Source: Dyadobacter fermentans (GTDB lineage Bacteria > Bacteroidota > Bacteroidia > Cytophagales > Spirosomataceae). Taken from it: a stretch of DNA of 64,000 nucleotides. Location of the stretch: positions 372,001 to 436,000 of the forward strand of contig NZ_JAHXBN010000010.1 of NCBI RefSeq assembly GCF_019924045.1, given 5' to 3'. Positions 18,244 to 26,800 of the stretch are shown here, in pieces. The stretch's first letter is position 1; each line of letters begins with the position of its first letter. A program made the position numbers and the translations under genes. The notes beneath the pieces were generated by a model, which worked only from the letters and a program-made list of their open reading frames with translations, was not told the DNA's origin and did not search any database.

Positions 18244-18642
18244 ATGTTAACGGATCCCATAGCAGACTATCTGACGAGACTCAGAAACGCTATCAAAGCG
18301 AAGCACCGGGTTGTTGAGATACCTGCATCCAACATAAAAAAAGAGATTACAAAGGTACTTTTTGACAAGGGGTACATTCAAAGCTATAAATTCGACGAGG
18401 TTGGTCCTCAGGGAGTTATCAAAATCGCTTTGAAATACAATCCTGTGACAAAGCAATCTGCAATTGTGAAATTGGAGAGGGTTAGTAAGCCTGGACTACG
18501 TAAATATTCAGGTTCATCAACACTGCCACGTGTATTGGGCGGCTTAGGAACAGTGATTATCTCTACATCGAAAGGTGTAATGACAGATAAAGAAGCTAAG
18601 ACACTGAATGTGGGTGGTGAAGTGTTATGTTTCGTGTATTAA
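18244..18642 (+). CDS. rpsH: 30S ribosomal protein S8 (uS8)
   Basis: A 132-residue protein that binds the central domain of 16S rRNA. I chose the ATG giving MLTDPIADYLTRLRNA, which matches the family start; an upstream in-frame ATG would add seven atypical residues. The end SKGVMTDKEAKTLNVGGEVL is conserved. S8 is the translational repressor of the spc operon in E. coli. Confidence 0.97.
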   Translation: MLTDPIADYLTRLRNAIKAKHRVVEIPASNIKKEITKVLFDKGYIQSYKFDEVGPQGVIKIALKYNPVTKQSAIVKLERVSKPGLRKYSGSSTLPRVLGGLGTVIISTSKGVMTDKEAKTLNVGGEVLCFVY

Positions 18643-18663
18643 TATTTAAAAGTTATTCAGGAA

Positions 18664-19221
18664 ATGTCACGAATAGGAAATAAAGTTATCACGTTGCCGG
18701 CGGGAGTATCCGTATCGGTTGCAGACGATAACGTAGTATCTGTAAAAGGCCCGAAAGGCACACTTACCCAAGCGGTTGATAGCGATATCACTGTTGAAGT
18801 GGAAGGCAGCGAACTTAAAGTAACGCGCCCTACAGAGCAGAAACGTCACAAAGCATTGCACGGCCTTTATCGTTCCCTGTTGAACAACATGGTGATCGGT
18901 GTAGGTGAAGGCTACAAGCGTGAGCTTGAAATTATCGGGGTAGGTTACAAGGCGAGCTCGGCGAACAATGTTCTCGAACTTCAATTGGGTTACTCACACA
19001 ACATCTTCATGGCGATCCCGGAGGAAATTAAGGTTGCTACGACCTCAGAAAAAGGTCAGAACCCTAAGGTAATTCTCGAAGGTATTGACAAGGAGTTGAT
19101 CGGTGCAGTAGCAGCGAAAATCAAATCCCTTCGCAAAGTTGAGCCTTACAAAGGAAAAGGTATCCGTTTTGTTGGTGAAGTGGTCCGTCGTAAGGCAGGT
19201 AAGTCTGCTTCTAAGAAATAG
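18664..19221 (+). CDS. rplF: 50S ribosomal protein L6 (uL6)
   Basis: A 185-residue protein made of two similar alpha/beta domains near the sarcin-ricin loop. It begins MSRIGNKVITLPAGVSVSV and carries the conserved motif EPYKGKGIRFVGEVVRRK. Confidence 0.98.
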   Translation: MSRIGNKVITLPAGVSVSVADDNVVSVKGPKGTLTQAVDSDITVEVEGSELKVTRPTEQKRHKALHGLYRSLLNNMVIGVGEGYKRELEIIGVGYKASSANNVLELQLGYSHNIFMAIPEEIKVATTSEKGQNPKVILEGIDKELIGAVAAKIKSLRKVEPYKGKGIRFVGEVVRRKAGKSASKK

Positions 19222-19268
19222 TGCGTAGCCACCGATCAATGTTATAAACAAGTAAGATAAGATTTAAG

Positions 19269-19622
19269 ATGGCTAACGCAAAAGCAGATAGAAGAACACG
19301 CCTGAAACTTCACATCCGTAAGCGGGTGAAGGGAAGCGCGGAGCGCCCAAGACTTTCGGTCTTCCGTTCCAACACAAGCATATATGCACAGATTATCGAC
19401 GACGTAAAAGGAATTACCCTTGCAAGCGCATCGTCGGTAGATCTGGGAGGCAGAAAAGAAAACACTAACGTTGAAGTTGCTGCCCAGGTAGGTAAAAAGA
19501 TCGCTGAAAAAGCGCAGGAAGCAGGTATCCAGGCGGTAGTTTTCGACCGCAATGGATATTTGTACCACGGTAAGGTAAAAGCATTGGCCGACGGAGCTCG
19601 TGAGGGTGGCCTGAAATTCTAA
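19269..19622 (+). CDS. rplR: 50S ribosomal protein L18 (uL18)
   Basis: A 117-residue 5S rRNA-binding protein. It shows [20 protein letters not shown] in the first half and [24 protein letters not shown] at the end, both family hallmarks, given here as short separate blocks. Confidence 0.97.
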   Translation: MANAKADRRTRLKLHIRKRVKGSAERPRLSVFRSNTSIYAQIIDDVKGITLASASSVDLGGRKENTNVEVAAQVGKKIAEKAQEAGIQAVVFDRNGYLYHGKVKALADGAREGGLKF

Positions 19623-19636
19623 GTATAACAAAGACT

Positions 19637-20152
19637 ATGTCTACAAATACAAGACCTTCAAAGGTTAACGAATCAGACCTGAAAGAGCGCGTTGTAGCGA
19701 TCAACCGGGTTGCAAAAGTAGTAAAAGGTGGTCGTCGTTTCTCGTTCTCTGCCATTGTGGTAGTAGGAGACGGAAACGGAGTTGTAGGTTACGGATTGGG
19801 CAAAGCCAATGAAGTAACTGACGCGATCGCCAAAGGAATTGACGATGCTAAGAAAAACCTGATCCAAATTCCTATGCTTAAACATACCGTTCCTCACGAA
19901 ATGGAAGGTAAGTTCAGCGGTGGTTTCGTTCTGATCAAGCCGGCTGCTCCTGGTACAGGAGTACTGGCAGGTGGCCCGATGCGCGCGGTATTGGAAAGTG
20001 CAGGTATCAAAGACGTACTTGCGAAATCCAAAGGTTCTTCGAACCCGCACAACGTAATCAAGGCTACAATTGACGCTCTTTTGAAAATGAGAGCTCCGCA
20101 TCAGGTTGCTTTCCAACGCAGCGTTAAATTGGAAAAAGTATTCAACGGATAA
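19637..20152 (+). CDS. rpsE: 30S ribosomal protein S5 (uS5)
   Basis: A 171-residue protein at the mRNA entry and decoding fidelity region. The double-stranded RNA-binding-like N-terminal domain includes [20 protein letters not shown], the loop linked to spectinomycin resistance. The block [10 protein letters not shown] and the C-terminal [15 protein letters not shown] are conserved. Confidence 0.98.
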   Translation: MSTNTRPSKVNESDLKERVVAINRVAKVVKGGRRFSFSAIVVVGDGNGVVGYGLGKANEVTDAIAKGIDDAKKNLIQIPMLKHTVPHEMEGKFSGGFVLIKPAAPGTGVLAGGPMRAVLESAGIKDVLAKSKGSSNPHNVIKATIDALLKMRAPHQVAFQRSVKLEKVFNG

Positions 20153-20185
20153 TCCTTCGGGATTATCCTCAATCTGAGAGTAATC

Positions 20186-20365
20186 ATGTCAAAAGTACGT
20201 ATTACACAAGTTAAGAGCACAATTGACCGTCCTGAGAACCAAAAGCTGACAATTAAAGCGTTGGGCCTTGGTAAACTGAACCGGTCTGTTGAGAAAGAAA
20301 ACAGCGATGCCATCGCGGGAATGATCCGCAAGGTAAGCCACTTGGTTAAAGTTGAAGAAATTTAA
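20186..20365 (+). CDS. rpmD: 50S ribosomal protein L30 (uL30)
   Basis: A 59-residue protein read directly from the sequence between rpsE and rplO. It begins MSKVRITQVKSTIDRP, continues with KALGLGKLNRSV and ends with MIRKVSHLVKVEEI, the standard short bacterial L30 layout. The start ATG is 33 bases after the rpsE stop. Confidence 0.97.
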   Translation: MSKVRITQVKSTIDRPENQKLTIKALGLGKLNRSVEKENSDAIAGMIRKVSHLVKVEEI

Positions 20366-20377
20366 TATACGAATAGT

Positions 20378-20824
20378 ATGAATTTAAGTTCATTAAAACC
20401 GGCTGCTGGTTCCGTTAAGGTAGGAAAGCGGGTTGGACGTGGCCAGGGTTCCGGAAAAGGAGGCACTGCTGCACGTGGACACAAAGGAGCGCAGTCGCGT
20501 TCGGGTTACAGCCGCAAGCTGGGCTTTGAAGGTGGTCAGATGCCTCTTCAAAGACGTTTGCCGAAATTCGGTTTCAACAACATCAACCGCGTTGAATACA
20601 AAGCGTTGAACCTGGACGCAATCCAGGCGTTGGTTGAAAAAACCGGAGCTGCGGTAGTAACTTTGGATCTGATTCGTGAAAATGGTCTCAGCGCAAAGAA
20701 TGACCTGGTTAAAATCCTTAACCGTGGTGAAATCACTTCTGCGGTTGAAGTTCAGGCTCATGGGTTTTCTGCATCGGCTATCGAGTCAATCGAGAAGGCG
20801 GGAGGTAAAGCAGTTAAATTGTAA
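20378..20824 (+). CDS. rplO: 50S ribosomal protein L15 (uL15)
   Basis: A 148-residue protein with an extended Gly/Arg-rich N-terminal arm (VGRGQGSGKGGTAARGHKGA) that threads into 23S rRNA, followed by a globular domain. LPKFGFNN marks the end of the arm. Confidence 0.97.
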   Translation: MNLSSLKPAAGSVKVGKRVGRGQGSGKGGTAARGHKGAQSRSGYSRKLGFEGGQMPLQRRLPKFGFNNINRVEYKALNLDAIQALVEKTGAAVVTLDLIRENGLSAKNDLVKILNRGEITSAVEVQAHGFSASAIESIEKAGGKAVKL

Positions 20825-20884
20825 TTTAGCTGCGATACCCGACAGAATTTGTTTACTTTGAACAGAGCGTTGTAAGCCCAGAAG

Positions 20885-22198
20885 ATGAAACGATTTTTAG
20901 AGACTATAAAACACATATTTGCGATTGAGGAGTTGAGAACACGTATTCTCAACACTCTTTTGTTTATAACGATCTTCCGGTTGGGGTCTTACGTTGCGTT
21001 GCCAGGTGTTGAACCTGATCAAATGAATGTATCCTCTCAGGGATTGTTGGGGTTGCTGGATACTTTCTTAGGTGGCGCTTTTAGCAAAGCGTCCATTTTT
21101 GCGTTGGGTATCATGCCTTACATCTCCGCTTCCATTGCAATCCAGCTTTTGACTATGGCATTGCCATATTTCCAGAAGATGCAGAAGGAAGGGGAATCAG
21201 GACGTAAAAAGCTGAACCAAATCACCCGGGTTCTGACTATCGTTGTTACACTTGTTCAAGGTACTGCGTATTTGAATACCACTGTACCTGACGAGGCTCT
21301 TCTGGTTTCCAGAAGCATGTTCACCGTTTCGTCAGTATTCGTTCTGACTGCGGGTACAATGTTCTGTATGTGGCTCGGTGAAAGAATCACAGACAAGGGT
21401 ATCGGTAATGGTATTTCGATGCTGATCATGATCGGTATCGTCTCACGTTTCCCTGGTGCGATCTACAAAGAGTTCGTATCGAGAGGTAGCGGCCAGATTC
21501 TTGTTTTTGTATTGGAAATTGTCGCCCTGTACTTTGTTATCATGGGTGCGGTAATGTTGACTCAGGCTGTTCGCCGTATTCCTATCCAGTATGCTAAGCA
21601 GGTGGTAGGTAACCGGGTAATGGGTGGTCAACGCCAATATCTTCCGTTGAAATTGAATGCAGCAGGTGTAATGCCGATCATTTTCGCTCAGGCTTTGATG
21701 TTTATCCCGTCACTGGGGGCATCTTATTTCGCTGAGAAGAGTGATTTTGCCAGCAACGTAGCAACGATTTTCGCTAACTACACAACCTGGCAGTACAACC
21801 TCCTGTTCGCAGTATTGATTATTGTATTTACGTTCTTCTATACCGCAATTTCGGTAAACCCTCAGCAAATCGCTGATGATATGAAGCGTGGAGGCGGGTT
21901 TATCCCCGGTGTGAAACCAGGTCAGCAAACATCTGAGTACATCAGCTCTGTTCTGGACCGTATCACCTTCCCAGGCGCATTGATGCTGGCAGTAGTGGCT
22001 ACTTTACCGGCATTTGCAAGCCTTCTGGGAATCTCAACTGACTTTGCTCACTTCTTCGGAGGAACTTCATTGCTGATCATGGTAGGTGTGGTTTTGGATA
22101 CCTTGCAACAGGTTGAAAGCTACTTGCTCATGCGTCGCTACGAAGGTTTGATGAAGTCGGGACGTGTAAAAGGACGCACCGAGAGCGTAGCAATCTGA
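20885..22198 (+). CDS. secY: Protein translocase subunit SecY
   Basis: A 437-residue integral inner-membrane protein forming the Sec channel, with ten predicted helices. Family marks are LGIMPYISASIAIQLLTMALP (helix 2 region, shown only as its core GIMPYISASI), MLIMIGIVSRFPG in the middle, and the cytosolic loop RVMGGQRQYLPLKLN. The C-terminal segment LLMRRYEGLMKSG is also conserved. It exports preproteins with SecE/SecG and inserts membrane proteins. Its stop is one base from the map start codon, implying coupled translation. Confidence 0.98.
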   Translation: MKRFLETIKHIFAIEELRTRILNTLLFITIFRLGSYVALPGVEPDQMNVSSQGLLGLLDTFLGGAFSKASIFALGIMPYISASIAIQLLTMALPYFQKMQKEGESGRKKLNQITRVLTIVVTLVQGTAYLNTTVPDEALLVSRSMFTVSSVFVLTAGTMFCMWLGERITDKGIGNGISMLIMIGIVSRFPGAIYKEFVSRGSGQILVFVLEIVALYFVIMGAVMLTQAVRRIPIQYAKQVVGNRVMGGQRQYLPLKLNAAGVMPIIFAQALMFIPSLGASYFAEKSDFASNVATIFANYTTWQYNLLFAVLIIVFTFFYTAISVNPQQIADDMKRGGGFIPGVKPGQQTSEYISSVLDRITFPGALMLAVVATLPAFASLLGISTDFAHFFGGTSLLIMVGVVLDTLQQVESYLLMRRYEGLMKSGRVKGRTESVAI

Positions 22199-22199
22199 A

Positions 22200-22997
22200 A
22201 TGATTTATCTTAAAACAGAAGAGGAAATCAACCTGATAAAGGTTAGTGCTCAAGTGCTCGGCAAAGCACACGCGGAAGTAGCGACCTGGGTAAAACCGGG
22301 TGTTACAACTGGAAAGTTGGATGCAGTTGCTGAGGAGTATATCAGAGATAACGGTGGAATCCCTTCATTCAAGGGATTCAACAAGTTTCCGGCCTCTCTT
22401 TGTATATCGGTCAATGAAGTAGTAGTCCACGGGATTCCCGGGGGCTATGTGCTAAAAGAGGGGGACATCGTTTCCATCGACTGCGGGGTTAAGCTGAATG
22501 GCTATCATAGCGACAGCGCGTACACTTACCCGGTAGGAGAAGTTTCCAAAGAAGTGATGAATCTCTTGACCGCAACCAAGAAATCCCTGTACAAGGGAAT
22601 CGAGCAAGCGGTAGACGGCCTTCGAATCGGAGATATTGGCCACGCGGTTCAGAGTTATGTTGAAGATCGTGGCTATACAGTGGTGAGAGAGTTGGTAGGA
22701 CATGGAGTAGGCAGGGATCTGCACGAAGCTCCGGAAGTACCAAACTACGGTAAGCGGGGTAAAGGAATACGGCTAAGAGAAGGTATGGTTATTGCTATCG
22801 AGCCGATGATCAACCTGGGAACAAAAGCAGTAGTGCAGGAGCGCGACGGCTGGACGATCCGGACCAACGACAGAAAGTATTCCGCACATTTCGAACATAC
22901 CGTAGTTGTGAGAAAAGGAAAGGCTGAAATTCTGACAACATTCGATTACATTGAAAAAGTGACGGCCAACACCAGCCTTATGGTTGAAGTACAGTAA
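22200..22997 (+). CDS. map: Methionine aminopeptidase, type I
   Basis: A 265-residue cytosolic metalloenzyme that removes initiator Met from nascent proteins. The five metal ligands of the pita-bread fold are recognisable: the two Asp in SIDCGVKLNGYHSDSAYTYP, His in GHGVGRDLHEAPEVPN, Glu in AIEPM and Glu in HFEHTVVV. It lacks the N-terminal SEC-C extension. Position between secY and infA is typical. Confidence 0.97.
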   Translation: MIYLKTEEEINLIKVSAQVLGKAHAEVATWVKPGVTTGKLDAVAEEYIRDNGGIPSFKGFNKFPASLCISVNEVVVHGIPGGYVLKEGDIVSIDCGVKLNGYHSDSAYTYPVGEVSKEVMNLLTATKKSLYKGIEQAVDGLRIGDIGHAVQSYVEDRGYTVVRELVGHGVGRDLHEAPEVPNYGKRGKGIRLREGMVIAIEPMINLGTKAVVQERDGWTIRTNDRKYSAHFEHTVVVRKGKAEILTTFDYIEKVTANTSLMVEVQ

Positions 22998-23009
22998 CAA
23001 ACGCTACGA

Positions 23010-23228
23010 ATGGCAAAACAAGCATCAATCGAACAAGACGGAGTAATTCTCGAAGCATTGTCAAACGCAATGTTTCGTGTTGTATTAGAGAACAAGCATG
23101 AAGTGATAGCGCATATCTCCGGTAAAATGAGAATGCACTATATCAAAATATTGCCGGGTGACAGAGTAAAGCTGGAAATGTCTCCTTACGACCTATCGAA
23201 AGCCCGGATTACATATCGGTACAAGTAA
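23010..23228 (+). CDS. infA: Translation initiation factor IF-1
   Basis: A 72-residue OB-fold protein that occupies the A site during initiation. It shows [20 protein letters not shown], the block [24 protein letters not shown] and the usual ITYRYK end, in family order. Confidence 0.98.
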   Translation: MAKQASIEQDGVILEALSNAMFRVVLENKHEVIAHISGKMRMHYIKILPGDRVKLEMSPYDLSKARITYRYK

Positions 23229-23267
23229 GGGGATCGATTACCTTAAATTAACACTTAGTTTAATCAG

Positions 23268-23384
23268 ATGAAAGTCAAAGCATCAGTAAAGAAACGCAGC
23301 GAGGACTGCAAGGTTATCCGCCGGAAGGGTAAAGTGTACGTTATTAACAAGAAGAACCCACGGTATAAACAAAGACAAGGATAA
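23268..23384 (+). CDS. rpmJ: 50S ribosomal protein L36 (bL36), zinc-free form
   Basis: A 38-residue protein read directly from the sequence in the gap between infA and rpsM. It begins [20 protein letters not shown] and ends NPRYKQRQG. The zinc form has three Cys and one His; here only one Cys remains and the His is replaced by Tyr, so it is the zinc-independent type. It stops 5 bases before rpsM. Confidence 0.95.
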   Translation: MKVKASVKKRSEDCKVIRRKGKVYVINKKNPRYKQRQG

Positions 23385-23389
23385 TAATT

Positions 23390-23767
23390 ATGGCACGTAT
23401 TGCAGGAGTAGACATTCCAGATCGCAAAAGAGGCGAAATCTCATTGACTTATATTTTCGGGATCGGCCGTAGCTCGGCTAAGAAAATCCTCGAAAAGGCA
23501 GGTGTTGATTTGAACAAAAAAGTGATCGACTGGACCGACGAAGAGTCTGGTGCGATCCGTGGGGTTATTGCTGGGGAATTTAAAGTAGAAGGCGCTCTTA
23601 AGTCTGAGGTTCAGTTGAGCATTAAGCGTCTTATGGATATCGCTTGTTATCGTGGTCTCCGTCACCGTAAAGGATTGCCTTTGCGTGGTCAGAGAACGAA
23701 AAACAACTCACGTACTCGTAAGGGTAAACGCAAAACTATCGCGAACAAGAAAAAGGCTACTAAATAA
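23390..23767 (+). CDS. rpsM: 30S ribosomal protein S13 (uS13)
   Basis: A 125-residue 30S head protein that contacts L5 and P-site tRNA. It begins [19 protein letters not shown], has the [24 protein letters not shown] motif split over helix and loop, and ends in a long Lys/Arg-rich tail that reaches the P site. Confidence 0.98.
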   Translation: MARIAGVDIPDRKRGEISLTYIFGIGRSSAKKILEKAGVDLNKKVIDWTDEESGAIRGVIAGEFKVEGALKSEVQLSIKRLMDIACYRGLRHRKGLPLRGQRTKNNSRTRKGKRKTIANKKKATK

Positions 23768-23812
23768 TAAAGTGAGCGGTGGAGCAATCCACAACTTATT
23801 ATTCCAACAGCA

Positions 23813-24208
23813 ATGGCACAGAATAAAAGAAAAGATAAAGCAAAAAAGAGAGTGGTTGTTGTGGAGCCTGTTGGTCAGGTACACATCAAAGCTTCTTTCA
23901 ATAATATCATCATCTCAATTACCAACAGCAACGGACAAGTTATCTCTTGGGGTTCTGCCGGTAAAATGGGATTCCGTGGTTCTAAGAAGAACACTCCATA
24001 TGCAGCGCAAACTGCTGCACAGAGCGCTGCACAAGTTGCGTTCGACCTCGGAATGCGTAAAGCAGAGGTTTTCGTTAAAGGACCAGGATCAGGCCGTGAG
24101 TCTGCGATCCGTACGATCCAGAATGCAGGTATCGAAGTGACCACTATCCGTGACATCACTCCGCTTCCGCACAACGGATGCCGTCCTCCAAAACGTCGTA
24201 GAGTATAG
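23813..24208 (+). CDS. rpsK: 30S ribosomal protein S11 (uS11)
   Basis: A 131-residue platform protein near the E-site mRNA path. It shows [19 protein letters not shown], then [17 protein letters not shown], and ends with the conserved [18 protein letters not shown]. All are close to the family consensus. Confidence 0.98.
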   Translation: MAQNKRKDKAKKRVVVVEPVGQVHIKASFNNIIISITNSNGQVISWGSAGKMGFRGSKKNTPYAAQTAAQSAAQVAFDLGMRKAEVFVKGPGSGRESAIRTIQNAGIEVTTIRDITPLPHNGCRPPKRRRV

Positions 24209-24298
24209 TAATTAGTTAGTACCGCGAGGTACCCATTCGTAATTTGGACACTGGGGTTACAGAATGGTTTTTATCAATTTAGTAAACAAATAGTTTTA

Positions 24299-24904
24299 AT
24301 GGCACGTTATACAGGTCCCAAAACCAAAGTCGCAAGACGTTACGGAGAGCCCATCATGGGCCCAAGCAAAGCGCTTGCAAAGAAAAATTACCCTCCCGGA
24401 ATGCACGGAAAGGGTCGTCGGTCAAAGAAGTCGGAGTACGCTCTGCAATTGGCTGAGAAACAAAAAGTGAAGTTCATCTACGGTATCCTCGAAAGACAAT
24501 TCCGTAGCTTGTTTGAGAAAGCTTCGGTTAAAGCTGGTCTTACCGGTGAAAACCTTTTGAGATACTGCGAAGCTCGTCTTGATAACACAGTTTACCGTTT
24601 GGGTATTGCTCCTACACGCCGCGCTGCCCGTCAGCTGGTGTCGCACAAGCACATCCTCGTTGATGGTGAAATTGTGAACATCCCTTCTTACTCATTGCGT
24701 CCAGGACAAGTTGTTACCGTTCGTGAGAAATCTAAATCTCTCGAAGCAGTAACAGACAGCCTTGCAGGACATAGCGCAAAAGGGTTCAACTGGTTGGAAT
24801 GGGACGCTCAGCAACTGTCTGGCAAGTTCGTTACATTCCCCGACCGTGAGTCAATTCCAGAAAACATCAACGAACAGCTGATCGTTGAGTTGTATTCTAA
24901 ATAA
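24299..24904 (+). CDS. rpsD: 30S ribosomal protein S4 (uS4), zinc-free
   Basis: A 201-residue 16S assembly initiator. The S4 RNA-binding domain reads [20 protein letters not shown], then [14 protein letters not shown]. The N-terminal segment ([17 protein letters not shown]) has no four-Cys zinc cluster. In E. coli S4 represses the alpha operon; here a strong terminator follows, so rpoA is probably not on the same message. Confidence 0.98.
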   Translation: MARYTGPKTKVARRYGEPIMGPSKALAKKNYPPGMHGKGRRSKKSEYALQLAEKQKVKFIYGILERQFRSLFEKASVKAGLTGENLLRYCEARLDNTVYRLGIAPTRRAARQLVSHKHILVDGEIVNIPSYSLRPGQVVTVREKSKSLEAVTDSLAGHSAKGFNWLEWDAQQLSGKFVTFPDRESIPENINEQLIVELYSK

Positions 24905-24921
24905 TAATCTTCATATTACAT

Positions 24922-24955
24922 GCACTCCCCGGATATCCGGGGTAGTGCTTTTTTT
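24922..24955 (+). terminator. Strong terminator between rpsD and rpoA
   Basis: A 12-bp stem with a single bulge (GCACTCCCCGGA/TCCGGGGTAGTGC) is followed by seven T. It ends the long ribosomal operon before rpoA. Confidence 0.9.
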
Positions 24956-24972
24956 GCTGGCAACAGCGCAAT

Positions 24973-24986
24973 TTTGCGATCGCAAA
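24973..24986. promoter_or_regulatory. 14-bp perfect palindrome upstream of rpoA
   Basis: TTTGCGATCGCAAA is a perfect inverted repeat 52 bases before the rpoA start and just past the rpsD terminator. Its position suits an operator, but no regulator is known to me for this site. Confidence 0.4.
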
Positions 24987-25024
24987 GGTAAGGTAGCGTG
25001 ATCAACTATCATTTACTACTATAA

Positions 25025-25030
25025 AAGGAG
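25025..25030 (+). promoter_or_regulatory. Shine-Dalgarno sequence of rpoA
   Basis: AAGGAG lies 8 bases before the rpoA ATG, an ideal Shine-Dalgarno position. Nearly every other start in the window lacks such a site, as is usual in Bacteroidota. Confidence 0.7.
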
Positions 25031-25038
25031 CAAGGACT

Positions 25039-26028
25039 ATGTCAATATTAGCTTTCCAAATGCCTGATAAGGTCGTCATGGAGAAAGCAGACGACTTTCA
25101 CGGGTTGTTTGAGTTTAAGCCTTTAGAGAAAGGATACGGCGTAACCATTGGTAATGCGTTGCGTAGGATTCTCCTTTCATCTTTGGAAGGCTATGCCATC
25201 ACGAGTGTGAAGTTCCCAGGCGTGCTTCACGAATTTTCTTCTATCGAAGGTATAGTTGAGGATGTTACGGAAATCATCCTGAACCTGAAAATGGTTCGTT
25301 TTAAAAAAGTTTCTGACCTGAGTGAGAGTAGGATCGTAGTAAACCTGAAAAATGTATCCGTCATCACTGCCGGCGACATCGGCAAGTTTACAAGCGCATT
25401 CGAGGTATTGAATCCGGATCAGGTCATTTGTCATATAGATGATCAGAAGGAGTTCGAAATGGAACTGCTACTGGATAAAGGCAGAGGCTACGTGCCTGCA
25501 GACGAGCCACGGGCTAATGAGCTCCCATTCGGCTACATCGCGGTAGACTCTATTTATACGCCTATCAAAAATGTGAAATACAGCGTTGAAAACACGCGTG
25601 TTGAACAGCGTACCGACTACGAACGTCTTTTGATCGACATCCAAACCGATGGTTCAATCCACCCGGAAGATGCATTGAAAGGCGCTGCTAATATTCTGAT
25701 CCAACACTTCATGCTGTTCTCTGACCAAACAATGACGTTTGAGAAGCAGAAAGCAGAAGAAGACAATCAGGTTGATGAGGAAATGCTGCGTATGAGAAAA
25801 CTGTTGAAGACTTCATTGTCTGAACTGGATCTTTCCGTTCGCGCTTACAACTGTTTGAAATCTGCGGATGTGAAAACTTTGGGTGACCTGGTAAGACTCG
25901 AAATTTCTGATATGATGAAATTCCGGAACTTTGGTAAAAAGTCACTCACGGAGTTGGAACAACTCGTAGCCGACAAGCAGCTCACATTTGGAATGGACGT
26001 GTCGAAGTACCGTCTGGACGAGGATTAA
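25039..26028 (+). CDS. rpoA: DNA-directed RNA polymerase subunit alpha
   Basis: A 329-residue subunit that dimerises to scaffold RNA polymerase. The N-terminal domain has [14 protein letters not shown]-like sequence (here [18 protein letters not shown]) and the C-terminal domain, about residues 250-329, has the helix-hairpin-helix core [20 protein letters not shown] plus [15 protein letters not shown]. The length is normal. Unusually for this region it has its own Shine-Dalgarno sequence and follows a terminator and a palindrome, so its expression seems set separately from the ribosomal genes; rplQ follows 72 bases later without a terminator. Confidence 0.98.
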   Translation: MSILAFQMPDKVVMEKADDFHGLFEFKPLEKGYGVTIGNALRRILLSSLEGYAITSVKFPGVLHEFSSIEGIVEDVTEIILNLKMVRFKKVSDLSESRIVVNLKNVSVITAGDIGKFTSAFEVLNPDQVICHIDDQKEFEMELLLDKGRGYVPADEPRANELPFGYIAVDSIYTPIKNVKYSVENTRVEQRTDYERLLIDIQTDGSIHPEDALKGAANILIQHFMLFSDQTMTFEKQKAEEDNQVDEEMLRMRKLLKTSLSELDLSVRAYNCLKSADVKTLGDLVRLEISDMMKFRNFGKKSLTELEQLVADKQLTFGMDVSKYRLDED

Positions 26029-26100
26029 TTAAATTCCATCATAAGTATGTATTCTGTAGCGCGCTAACCGCGCCGCTCGAAGCAACTAAACAACAAAACA

Positions 26101-26649
26101 ATGAGACACGGTAAAAAGGACAATCACTTAGGAAGAACCGCATCACACCGCAAGGCGATGCTCTCAAACATGGCTTCCTCTTTGATCCTTCACAAAAGAA
26201 TTGAAACAACCCTGGCTAAGGCAAAAGAACTTCGCAAGTTCGTTGAGCCTTTGCTGACTCGTGCGAAAGAAGATACTACCCACAACAGAAGGATAGCATT
26301 CTCTTACCTGAACGACAAAGAATCTACGAAAGAACTTTTCGGTGTGGTTTCAGACAAAATCGCGTCTCGCCCGGGTGGTTACACTCGTATCATCAAACTG
26401 GGCAACCGTTTGGGTGACGCGGCTGAAACTGCTTTGATCGAGCTGGTTGATTTCAACGATGCACTGTTGCTTGCTAACGCCGACAAACCTGCTAAGACTC
26501 GTCGCAGCAGAAGAGGTGGTAAGAAAGAAGGAGCTGTTGAAGCTGCTCCTGTAAAGAAAGAAGATCATCCGATCGTAGCGGAAACTGAGGCTCCTGCCGA
26601 GGAAGCTCCGAAAACAGAAGAAACACCAGGCGAAACTGAAAAGGAATAG
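26101..26649 (+). CDS. rplQ: 50S ribosomal protein L17 (bL17) with acidic tail
   Basis: A 182-residue protein near the tunnel exit. The core (about 1-118) begins [21 protein letters not shown] and includes [21 protein letters not shown] tail of about 55 residues follows, first Lys/Arg-rich ([11 protein letters not shown]) and then rich in Glu, Ala, Pro and Thr. E. coli L17 has about 127 residues; tails of this kind are known in Bacteroidota. It is the last gene of the cluster. Confidence 0.97.
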   Translation: MRHGKKDNHLGRTASHRKAMLSNMASSLILHKRIETTLAKAKELRKFVEPLLTRAKEDTTHNRRIAFSYLNDKESTKELFGVVSDKIASRPGGYTRIIKLGNRLGDAAETALIELVDFNDALLLANADKPAKTRRSRRGGKKEGAVEAAPVKKEDHPIVAETEAPAEEAPKTEETPGETEKE

Positions 26650-26676
26650 TTTGGAAATCGGAAATTGAAATATAGG

Positions 26677-26712
26677 AAAAGGGTTGAACGGTTTCGTTTA
26701 ACCCTTTTTTTT
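26677..26712 (+). terminator. Terminator after rplQ
   Basis: A 14-bp stem with one G-U pair and a 4-base loop (AAAAGGGTTGAACG/CGTTTAACCCTTTT) runs into eight T. It closes the rpoA-rplQ unit. Confidence 0.92.
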
Positions 26713-26725
26713 GAGTAAAAAGTCG

Positions 26726-26733
26726 TATTTTTG
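26726..26733 (+). promoter_or_regulatory. Candidate -7 box of the carA promoter
   Basis: TATTTTTG matches TAnnTTTG and is followed by GCACC, 67 bases before carA. The -33 region overlaps the rplQ terminator and has no clear TTG at the expected spacing. Confidence 0.5.
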
Positions 26734-26800
26734 CACCAAAATTGAACCGGCCGCCTAAAAATGGCCCAAAACAGGCCGGGAAATAGATTTAAACCATAAT

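Noticed and set aside
24976-24983. GCGATCGC as a HIP1-type repeat
   Set aside because: HIP1 is a cyanobacterial repeat; one copy here is just the core of the rpoA palindrome.
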